This document shows positions 1-6,015 of a stretch of DNA of 6,774 nt, in pieces. Positions within the stretch are counted from its first letter, which is position 1, and each line of letters opens with the position of its first letter. Below the pieces are notes generated by a model. It did not search any database and had not been told where the DNA came from. It saw only the letters and a program-made list of their open reading frames with translations. The translations under genes and the position numbers were made by a program. The DNA is from Bacteroidota bacterium (lineage in GTDB: Bacteria > Bacteroidota > Bacteroidia > Chitinophagales > Chitinophagaceae), in contig JAJXYG010000145.1 in the NCBI GenBank assembly GCA_021780705.1, positions 1-6,774 of the forward strand. The letters are read 5' to 3'.

Positions 1-856
1 TCACCTCCTGGGGGGTCCGGATCAGGACCGTGGTATCGCTTTGCCGGGCTTTTTGCAGCCGCGTCTCCTGCTGTGGGCTCAGGATCTCCTTTTCATTTTG
101 CAGTTGTCCGCTACCAGCCACGATCATCCCTTCGGGTACGGTCACACTGTAGTCGAAATCCCCGTATTCACAGTAAAACTCTCCGCTTCCCAGGAAAGGA
201 AGGGTATTCCAGCCCAGGAGGTCATCATAGACACACATATGGGGATACCATTGGGCCATTTCGTAGATCTTTCCGTTGCGGGTGGAAAAGTAGTCGTTAC
301 GCCCTCCAAACACCCCCGGAATCTGGTAGTGATAGGTAATCAGGATCCGGATTTTCCCCCTGGATTTCAGGTCCCGGGGAAGCCGGATCTGCATCCGGGT
401 ATCACTAATCAGGTAATCGGCGCTCGTGATCCTGCCATCCTGCTGGAGCCTTACCGACTCAAACTGAAATCCTTCGGTATGTTGGGTGCGCTGACCCGAG
501 GTATAGTAATTGGACCGGGCGTCCGCGCGGTAGGTATTCTGGTCCAGTTCGAGCCACAGGCAGGAAAGGGCGTCCGGGCTGTAGTTGGTATATTCGATGG
601 TTTCCTTGCAGCTGAGTACTTCTGAAAGGGTATCGATCCGGGCCCTCAGGATATAATCGGCCCGGTTCTGCCAATAGGCCGGTCCGGGGGCTCCGCTAGC
701 GGAGCGGTACTCATTGCCATTGGAGGTGAAAAATCCGGGAGCAAAGGTCTCTGCCGGCTGGTATACCGATTGCGGATTTTCGGGTTGCTGCCCAAAGCCG
801 TACCGGCTGGCACAGACGGACAGAAAAAGCAGCAAGGTGATTTTGAGTGTGCGCAT
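1..856 (-). CDS. M1-family metallopeptidase, secreted, N-terminal part (cut by window edge)
   Basis: The frame opens with ATG at 856 and stays open to base 1, giving 285 residues of a protein that continues beyond the window. Residues 1-22 look like a signal peptide: Arg and Lys near the start, a hydrophobic stretch ITLLLFLSVCA, and likely cleavage before QQPEN, so export to the periplasm or outer face is expected. Residues about 60-250 match the beta-rich N-terminal domain of Bacteroidota M1 (gluzincin) aminopeptidase-like proteins, with YWQNRADY, IEYTNYSPDAL, LWLELDQNTY, AQWYPHMCVYDD and a typical GEFYCEYGDFDYSVTVP stretch. The GxMEN and HEXXH catalytic motifs of the family would lie further downstream and are not visible, so activity cannot be judged. 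It starts 137 bases after the E1 gene and may have its own promoter or be read through. No Shine-Dalgarno motif precedes the ATG. The family assignment rests on recognition of the N-terminal domain. Confidence 0.85.
   Translation of the reverse strand, partial: MRTLKITLLLFLSVCASRYGFGQQPENPQSVYQPAETFAPGFFTSNGNEYRSASGAPGPAYWQNRADYILRARIDTLSEVLSCKETIEYTNYSPDALSCLWLELDQNTYRADARSNYYTSGQRTQHTEGFQFESVRLQQDGRITSADYLISDTRMQIRLPRDLKSRGKIRILITYHYQIPGVFGGRNDYFSTRNGKIYEMAQWYPHMCVYDDLLGWNTLPFLGSGEFYCEYGDFDYSVTVPEGMIVAGSGQLQNEKEILSPQQETRLQKARQSDTTVLIRTPQEV
690..705. repeat. 16-bp perfect palindrome inside the M1 peptidase gene
   Basis: GCTCCGCTAGCGGAGC reads identically on both strands. It falls at about codons 51-56 of the M1 peptidase, in the Ser/Ala/Gly-rich linker (RSASGAP) between the signal peptide and the first folded domain. 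It could act as a cruciform or protein-binding site, be a copy of a dispersed palindromic repeat that inserted in a tolerant linker, or be chance. Only one copy was noticed in this window. Confidence 0.5.
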
Positions 857-993
857 ATAGGGAGTGTGGTTGCGTTGAATCTGCAAAATAAGAGAATCCT
901 CCCACCCCCGGGGGAGAAATTTCAGGAACCCATACTTTTATAGGATAAACCGGCAGGGAGACTTGCTCCTCACAAGGAAAGCGAAGCGCACCT
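857..993. other. 137-base intergenic spacer between E1 and M1 peptidase genes
   Basis: This is the longest non-coding gap in the window. It holds the 3' end region of the E1 transcript and the leader of the M1 peptidase. I see a GC-rich hairpin at 897-918 but no stem followed by a T-run that would make a convincing intrinsic terminator for the E1 gene. I also see no full match to the Bacteroidota promoter (-33 TTG, -7 TAnnTTTG). No small open frame with a recognisable product is present. Confidence 0.6.
897..918 (-). promoter_or_regulatory. GC-rich hairpin in the leader of the M1 peptidase gene
   Basis: On the minus strand CTCCC (912-916) can pair with GGGAG (899-903) around an 8-base loop. 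One G-U and one A-U pair extend the stem to 7 bp. The same stretch contains the perfect palindrome CCCCCGGGGG at 905-914, so alternative pairings are possible. It lies about 40 bases upstream of the start codon. No T-run follows, so it is not a classical intrinsic terminator. It could protect or modulate the leader, or have no function. Confidence 0.25.
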
Positions 994-2994
994 TTAGTAT
1001 TGCATCAGCTTTGCCAGGGTTTCTTCCAGGCGGGATTTGGCCAGAAAGGCTGCTTCCAGCTGGGAATTGAAGGGCACCGGGGTGTCCAGGGAAGCGCAGC
1101 GCATTACCGGGGCGTCCAGGAATTCAAAGCAGTGCTGGGCGATCCAGGCGGCGATCTCGCCTCCGATGCCCCCGGTGAGGGTATCTTCGTGAAGGACCAG
1201 GACCTTTCCGGTCTCGTGGACGGCCTTTCGGATGGAGCGGTAATCCAGCGGCAATAAGGTACGAAGGTCCAGGATATGGATGGAAAGATCCGGGTGGGCG
1301 TCGGCAAATTCTGTGGCCCAGATCACCCCCATTCCGTAGGTGATGATCGTGGCATCTGACCCGCTGCGGACGATACGGGCCTTGCCGATTTCTGCCTCAT
1401 AATACCCCTGCGGTACAGGGCCACTGGCACTGCGGTAAAGTCCCTTGTGCTCGAAGAACAGCACCGGGTTGGGGTCCCGGATGGCGGCACTCAGCAGTCC
1501 TTTGGCATCAAAGGGATTGGAAGGATAGACCACCTTCAGGCCGGGGGTATGGAAAAACCAGGCTTCATTGCTCTGGCTGTGGAAGGGACCCGCGCCTACT
1601 GCGGCGCCGGTCGGCATCCGGATGACCACATCGGCATTTTGGCCCCAGCGGTAATGAATTTTGGCCAGGTTATTGACCACCTGGTTGAAGCCCACGCTGA
1701 CAAAATCGGCAAACTGCATTTCCACCACACTCTTATATCCTTCCAGGGACAGCCCCAGGGAGGCCCCCAGTATGGCACTTTCACAAAGGGGGGTGTTGCG
1801 GACCCTTTGTTTGCCAAAATCATTTACAAAGCCTTCGGTCACCTTGAAGACTCCGCCATATTCAGCGATGTCCTGGCCCATCAGGACGAGATGGGGAAAA
1901 TGGCGCATGGATTCCTGCAGTCCCTCCCGGATCGCATCGACAAACCGGAGCTCCCTTTGGGTGCCTTCACTGCTTTCCAGGACCAGTCCGGAGGGGGGAT
2001 CCTGCCGGTACAGGTCCCGGAGTTCTGTCTCGGGGTCCACTTTCACCCGGCCTGATTTCCCTTCTTCTGAAAGAGGGCTTTGGTGCAGTTCCTCTTCGAT
2101 GCTCCTTTTGAATTCATCGCGGATATGGGCCAGCTTGAAATTATCCAGGATCCCTTCCTCCACCAGGAACCGTTCGTAATTTTTGATGGGATCCTTTTCG
2201 ATCCAGCGGGCAAACATTTCCCGGGGTACGTACTTTACCCCGCTGGCTTCCTCATGGCCCCGCATCCGGAAGGTCATGCATTCCACCAGGTAGGGTTTCT
2301 GGTGGGTGATACAAAATTCACGGACCCTCCCGATGGTCTGGTATACCTCCAGGATGTTATTGCCATCGATCTGCACCCCTTCCATCCCGTAACCGGCGGC
2401 TTTGTCCACCAGTGCCTTGCACCGGTACTGTTCCTCCACGGGGGTGCTGAGGGCATATCCGTTGTTTTCTATCAGGAAAATCACCGGCAGGTTCCATACC
2501 GCGGCCAGGTTGAGGGCTTCATGAAATTCCCCCTCACTGGTGCCCCCTTCTCCGCAAAAAGCCACGCTCACCTTTTTTTCCTGGCGGAGTTTGTAGGCCA
2601 GGGCAGCCCCGTCCGCTACGGAAAGCTGGGGTCCCAGGTGGGAGATCATTCCGCAGATATGGTGCTCGGTACTCCCGAAATGAAAGCTGCGCTCCCGGCC
2701 CTTGCTATACCCTTCCTGGGCTCCCTGCCATTGCTGGATCAGCCGGTGCAGGGGCATGTTTCTGCCGGTAAATACGCCGAGGTTGCGGTGCAGGGGCATG
2801 ATCCACTCATCGGGTTCCAGGGCAAAGGTGGTGCCGACGCTGATGGCCTCCTGGCCAATCCCGCTGAACCATTTGGATATTTTTCCCTGGCGCAGCATCA
2901 GCAGCATCTTTTCTTCAATGAGCCTGGGGTATAATAATTTCCGGTACAGGGAAATCAGGGTTTCATCGGGTATGTCTTGGCGCTCATATTGCAT
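994..2994 (-). CDS. Branched-chain 2-oxoacid dehydrogenase E1, fused alpha and beta subunits
   Basis: This 666-residue protein is a thiamine-diphosphate-dependent E1 of a 2-oxoacid dehydrogenase complex. E1 decarboxylates the 2-oxoacid and passes the acyl group to lipoyl-E2. Residues about 10-330 are the alpha part, with the cofactor motif GEGGTSEGEFHEAL starting at 148 and ending in IENN (N177, N178), then NNGYALSTPVEEQY. Residues about 347-666 are the beta part, with GQDIAEYGGVF (373-383), PLCESAI carrying the expected cofactor-binding Glu405, GPFHSQ with His472, and a C-terminal transketolase-like domain from about 535. The acidic residue of the usual GDG motif is Glu (E149); human BCKDHA also has GEG followed by NNGYAISTP, which favours branched-chain 2-oxoacids (from Leu, Ile, Val) over pyruvate. 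Single-chain alpha-beta fusions of this length are common in Bacteroidota. An in-frame TGA lies just upstream of the ATG at 2994, fixing the start. E2 and E3 are not in the window. Pyruvate dehydrogenase remains the less likely alternative. Confidence 0.9.
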   Translation of the reverse strand: MQYERQDIPDETLISLYRKLLYPRLIEEKMLLMLRQGKISKWFSGIGQEAISVGTTFALEPDEWIMPLHRNLGVFTGRNMPLHRLIQQWQGAQEGYSKGRERSFHFGSTEHHICGMISHLGPQLSVADGAALAYKLRQEKKVSVAFCGEGGTSEGEFHEALNLAAVWNLPVIFLIENNGYALSTPVEEQYRCKALVDKAAGYGMEGVQIDGNNILEVYQTIGRVREFCITHQKPYLVECMTFRMRGHEEASGVKYVPREMFARWIEKDPIKNYERFLVEEGILDNFKLAHIRDEFKRSIEEELHQSPLSEEGKSGRVKVDPETELRDLYRQDPPSGLVLESSEGTQRELRFVDAIREGLQESMRHFPHLVLMGQDIAEYGGVFKVTEGFVNDFGKQRVRNTPLCESAILGASLGLSLEGYKSVVEMQFADFVSVGFNQVVNNLAKIHYRWGQNADVVIRMPTGAAVGAGPFHSQSNEAWFFHTPGLKVVYPSNPFDAKGLLSAAIRDPNPVLFFEHKGLYRSASGPVPQGYYEAEIGKARIVRSGSDATIITYGMGVIWATEFADAHPDLSIHILDLRTLLPLDYRSIRKAVHETGKVLVLHEDTLTGGIGGEIAAWIAQHCFEFLDAPVMRCASLDTPVPFNSQLEAAFLAKSRLEETLAKLMQY

Positions 2995-3040
2995 AGGACA
3001 AATTTCAGGTATTCATCCGTAATTAAAAAGGAAGATGAGA

Positions 3041-3388
3041 TTATTGCATTTTCTTTTCCAGTTTCGACAGTGCGGAGGAAAGAAGGGACAACAGGATGGC
3101 AAATACCAATCCCCAGAAAAAACCCTGGATATGGATTCCGGCGAAAAATTTTCCTGCCAGCAACACCATCAGTACGTTGAGGATTAACAGCCAGATGCCA
3201 AGGGTAAGTATGGTCAGCGGTAGGGTAAGCAGGATCAGCAGGGGTTTGACCAGGGCGTTAAGAAAGGCCAGGACCAGGGAAAACCACAGGGCCGTCAGGT
3301 AAGAATCGATCCGGATATGGGGACTCAGTACCATGGAGAGTCCGTAGGCTACTGCTGCCGTGATCAGCATTCGGACGATAAAACGCAT
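3041..3388 (-). CDS. Phage-holin-like family (PF04020) four-helix membrane protein
   Basis: This protein of 115 residues is almost entirely hydrophobic. Four membrane segments are visible at roughly residues 5-22, 31-48, 50-77 and 88-107, with a short charged C-terminus (LSKLEKKMQ). The stretch LNALVKPLLILLTLPLTILT followed by LGIWLLILNVLMVLLAG is the hallmark of PF04020 (mycobacterial-type four-TM holin-like, superfamily IV), a small inner-membrane family widespread on bacterial chromosomes. Despite the family name, most chromosomal members have no demonstrated lytic role, and there is no endolysin or other phage gene nearby. It lies 23 bases after the inactive M16 gene and 46 bases before the E1 gene, so it is probably co-transcribed. 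A TAG in frame upstream makes the ATG at 3388 the first available start; the bases before it are A-rich rather than Shine-Dalgarno-like. The function is unknown. Confidence 0.85.
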   Translation of the reverse strand: MRFIVRMLITAAVAYGLSMVLSPHIRIDSYLTALWFSLVLAFLNALVKPLLILLTLPLTILTLGIWLLILNVLMVLLAGKFFAGIHIQGFFWGLVFAILLSLLSSALSKLEKKMQ

Positions 3389-3411
3389 AGTAACTTTTTT
3401 TGAAAGCTACG

Positions 3412-4689
3412 TCATATTACGATCAACTCAAAAAAGTCCTCCGGGTTGAGATAGCGGTGGGCCATTTCCCGGATTTCTTCGGCCGTGATCTTTTTGATGG
3501 TATCCATGGATTCATAGAAAAAACGTTCGTCCAGTCCGTTGAGCAGGATTCCCTTCCATTTGGATATTACGTGGAAGGGCCCGTCGATGTCGCCAAGATT
3601 CACCCCCATCATATAGTTCTTCACCAGCAGCAATTCTTCTTCATCCACCAGGGTTTCCCTGAGCAGTTGCATTTCCTTATAGACTTCCTCTACCGTGGCC
3701 TCGCAGACCTCACTGCCGGCTTCGGTAGTGATCACCAGGGCGCTTTCGGCGATATGGTTTTCGATGAAGCTGTGTATCCCGTAGGTATACCCCTTTTCTT
3801 CCCGGATATTGCTCATCAGCCGGGAGCCAAAAAATCCGCCGAACAGGGTATTGACCACCATCATCTTCTTGTAGTCGGGATGGTGGCGGTTGGGAAAGGG
3901 CCGGGCGATTCGGATGGCCCCCTGTACCCCATTGGGATCATTGGTGACCCGGTACTTTTTCTGGGAGGCCATCTGCTTTTGAACCGGTACTCCGGCTATC
4001 TTTTCATTCAGGGCCAGGTCCCCAAAATGCTGGTTGAGCAGTTGGGTAAAATCCTGAGGCAGCCGGCCGGCAGCAAAGATGCGGCAGCTGGCACGACGGT
4101 AGTAGGCGGAGAAGAACTCCAGCAGGTCTTCGCGCTGTACTGCCTGGATGTCTTCCACATTGCTCACCCTCCCGTAGGGATGGGTCGGTCCGTACAGATA
4201 CTGGTCGATCAGCCTGTTGGCCACAAAATCACATTTCTGGAGATTGACCGCCAGTCGCTGGATGCTGTTTTGTTTATGGATGTCCAGTTCTTCCCGGGGA
4301 AATACCGAATCGGTGATCAGTTCCCGGATCACCCCCAGCAGTTCAGGCAGGTGCCTGGAAAGGCAGTGCAGGGTCAGGGTCGCTTTTTCATTCTGGCAAC
4401 TGCGGTTCAGGTAGGCGCCGTAATATTCAAAATGTTCATTAATATCGAGGGCGGACTTTTTCGAGGTACCGTTCTTGAGCAACTGATTGACGGTAGCAGC
4501 GATCGTATTTTTATCTTCATAGGAATTTCCCGCCTCAAATACCCATTCCAGCATGGCCACTTCTTCGGTACCGTCATTGATAAAGCATACATCCACCCCG
4601 TTATTCAGCGAAAAATGCTGGCAGGGTTTCAGGATCAAATCAAATTCTACGGCATCTTTAATGGCAGGAGGACTCGTTCTGTTCAGCAT
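3412..4689 (-). CDS. M16-family peptidase subunit lacking the zinc motif (regulatory/substrate-binding subunit)
   Basis: This 425-residue protein has the two-domain M16 (insulinase/MPP-like) half-fold. The zinc motif is lost: the position equivalent to HXXEH reads A65-T-V-N68-Q69, followed by LLKNGTS, which aligns with the LMFGGS after HXXEH in the upstream gene. It should therefore not bind catalytic zinc. The second domain (about 245-425) keeps the substrate-binding Arg/Tyr motif, SR290LMSNIREEKGYTY303G. In M16B heterodimers such as the Sphingomonas A1 pair, one subunit supplies HXXEH and the other Arg/Tyr, so this is very likely the partner of the gene at 5958-4723, only 33 bases upstream. 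There is no signal peptide, so a cytoplasmic location is expected. An in-frame TAA upstream bounds the ATG at 4689, which follows an A/T-rich spacer. It is intact and of usual family length, so it is a specialised subunit rather than a decaying pseudogene. Confidence 0.9.
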   Translation of the reverse strand: MLNRTSPPAIKDAVEFDLILKPCQHFSLNNGVDVCFINDGTEEVAMLEWVFEAGNSYEDKNTIAATVNQLLKNGTSKKSALDINEHFEYYGAYLNRSCQNEKATLTLHCLSRHLPELLGVIRELITDSVFPREELDIHKQNSIQRLAVNLQKCDFVANRLIDQYLYGPTHPYGRVSNVEDIQAVQREDLLEFFSAYYRRASCRIFAAGRLPQDFTQLLNQHFGDLALNEKIAGVPVQKQMASQKKYRVTNDPNGVQGAIRIARPFPNRHHPDYKKMMVVNTLFGGFFGSRLMSNIREEKGYTYGIHSFIENHIAESALVITTEAGSEVCEATVEEVYKEMQLLRETLVDEEELLLVKNYMMGVNLGDIDGPFHVISKWKGILLNGLDERFFYESMDTIKKITAEEIREMAHRYLNPEDFFELIVI

Positions 4690-4722
4690 CCAGTTTCTTA
4701 TTGTAATTTAAAAAAAATCGTT

Positions 4723-5958
4723 TCAGGCCGCACGGTAATACAGTGTGCTGCAATTTTCATCCACAAAGATTCTGCGCGAAAGATCCCGGATTTGTTCAGC
4801 CGTGACGGCGCGGTATTTTCCGAGTTCTTCATTGATCATTTCGGCATTTCCCAATAATTCGTATATGGCAAGACTGTTGGCCCGGTTGATGAGGCTTACA
4901 TCTTCGAAGGCAATCATGCTTTCCGATTTGTTCTTCACCTTTTCCAGTTCGGAGGTTTTGACCAAATCCTGTTTGATCCACTGGAGTTCCTCCGCAATGG
5001 CCTTTTCACCTGCTTCAATGGATACGCCCCTGACCAGTTTGCCGGTGATGTACAGCAGTCCGGGATCCGTGCTCCCGAAATGACCGCAGTCGATATTGCT
5101 GAATAGCTGGTTTTCCTTGACCAGTTTCTGGTACAACCTCGAAGAGGCACCTCCTCCCAGGATTTCAGTGATCAGTTCTGTGGTATGGTAGTTTTCGTCT
5201 GTGCGTGAACCGATATGCCAGCACTTATAAAGTGCATCCAGGGGTACTTTCGCTTTCACTTCCTGGAAGGCAGGCTCCTTTTGCGGGGGTTCCACCGGAA
5301 GATTTCTCTGGTATTTTTTGCCGGCCGGAATGGGGCCAAACCATTTCTCTGCCAGGGTGCGAACCCGGTCCACCGTTACATTGCCCGCCACGACCAGGAT
5401 GGCATTGGACGGGGAATAATGGGTGGCAAAAAATGCTTTTACATCCTGAAGGGTAGCTTCCTCCACATGACGGAGCTCTTTTCCGATGGTCATCCACTGG
5501 TAGGGGTGTACCTTATAGGCCAGTGCCCGCAGCTTGTGCCATACATCTCCATAGGGCTTGTTCAGGTAATGCTCCTTGAACTCTTCGACCACCACCTTGC
5601 GTTGTACCTCCAGGGAATGTTCACTGAATGCCAAAGAAAGCATCCGGTCACTTTCAAGCCAGAAGGCGGTCTCCAGGTTTTGTTCGGGAAGTTGCAGGTA
5701 ATAGTTGGTCAGGTCATTGGTGGTATAGGCATTGTTTTCACCTCCAGCAATCTGAAGCGCCTCATCATAGGAAGGAATGTGGATGCTCCCTCCGAACATC
5801 AGGTGTTCAAACAAATGGGTAAACCCGGTCCTGGAGGGATCTTCATCCCGGGCCCCCACATCATAGAGGACATCCAGCACGGCCATGGGAGTGCTTTTGT
5901 CTTCGTGCACCAGCACCCGTAACCCGTTTTCCAGGGTAAATCGTTCATAATGGATCAT
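4723..5958 (-). CDS. M16-family zinc metallopeptidase, catalytic subunit
   Basis: This 411-residue protein is an M16B-type peptidase related to mitochondrial processing peptidase beta. Residues 48-52 are HLFEH, the inverted zinc motif HXXEH: His48 and His52 bind zinc and Glu51 is the catalytic base. The third zinc ligand is expected in VVVEEF (E125/E126, E126 aligning best). NNAYTTND (75-82) is the typical strand following the zinc helix. The second domain starts near 225 and includes LGGGASSRLYQKLV (267-280). The Arg (R274) is present, but the Tyr of the Arg/Tyr motif is missing; the region reads KENQLFSN. The downstream gene has the opposite pattern, so the two probably form one active heterodimer that cleaves peptides. 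No signal peptide is visible. ATG at 5958 is chosen because MIHYERFTLENGLRVLV is the standard N-terminus. The preceding 57 bases are open in frame back to the upstream gene's stop but contain no ATG. Confidence 0.92.
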   Translation of the reverse strand: MIHYERFTLENGLRVLVHEDKSTPMAVLDVLYDVGARDEDPSRTGFTHLFEHLMFGGSIHIPSYDEALQIAGGENNAYTTNDLTNYYLQLPEQNLETAFWLESDRMLSLAFSEHSLEVQRKVVVEEFKEHYLNKPYGDVWHKLRALAYKVHPYQWMTIGKELRHVEEATLQDVKAFFATHYSPSNAILVVAGNVTVDRVRTLAEKWFGPIPAGKKYQRNLPVEPPQKEPAFQEVKAKVPLDALYKCWHIGSRTDENYHTTELITEILGGGASSRLYQKLVKENQLFSNIDCGHFGSTDPGLLYITGKLVRGVSIEAGEKAIAEELQWIKQDLVKTSELEKVKNKSESMIAFEDVSLINRANSLAIYELLGNAEMINEELGKYRAVTAEQIRDLSRRIFVDENCSTLYYRAA

Positions 5959-6015
5959 ATCGGCAAAATTGCGCCAATCCGCCCCATTTTCCCAAAAAGT
6001 TTTTACAAAGGAATG

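Noticed and set aside
41..625. Plus-strand open frame of 194 codons opposite the M1 peptidase
   Set aside because: The minus strand here encodes a continuous M1 N-terminal domain with a signal peptide; the plus-strand translation is not protein-like in any recognisable way.
800..856. Lipoprotein signal (lipobox LSVC) in the M1 peptidase
   Set aside because: Valine directly before the cysteine does not fit the usual Gly/Ala/Ser preference, and a standard cleavage site exists a few residues later before QQ.
884..891. TTATTTTG on the minus strand as a Bacteroidota -7 promoter box for the M1 gene
   Set aside because: It is one base short of the TAnnTTTG spacing, lacks a TTG at the -33 distance, and lies about 30 bases from the ATG. 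This is too weak to call.
960..993. Possible intrinsic terminator after the E1 gene
   Set aside because: Only a four- to five-pair stem around TGTG can be drawn (TCCT with AGGA, plus one wobble pair), with no following T-run on the minus strand.
1447..2934. Plus-strand open frames (1447-2055, 2080-2934) opposite the E1 gene
   Set aside because: Both are antisense to an unambiguous E1 coding sequence, with no recognisable motifs.
3041..3388. Holin-like gene as evidence of a prophage
   Set aside because: PF04020 members are common chromosomal proteins, and no endolysin, structural, integrase or attachment-site sequence accompanies it.
3412..4689. Second M16 gene as a pseudogene because it lacks HXXEH
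   Set aside because: The frame is intact at full family length and the substrate-binding Arg/Tyr motif is preserved, which fits a specialised subunit rather than decay.
3400..4857. Long open frame on the plus strand (485 codons) opposite the M16 genes
   Set aside because: It is antisense to a clearly recognisable M16 gene and crosses into the next one. The translation shows no family resemblance. Codon bias of the real genes leaves such antisense frames open.
5215..5922. Plus-strand open frame of 235 codons opposite the catalytic M16 gene
   Set aside because: It is antisense to the HXXEH-bearing gene and has no domain signature.
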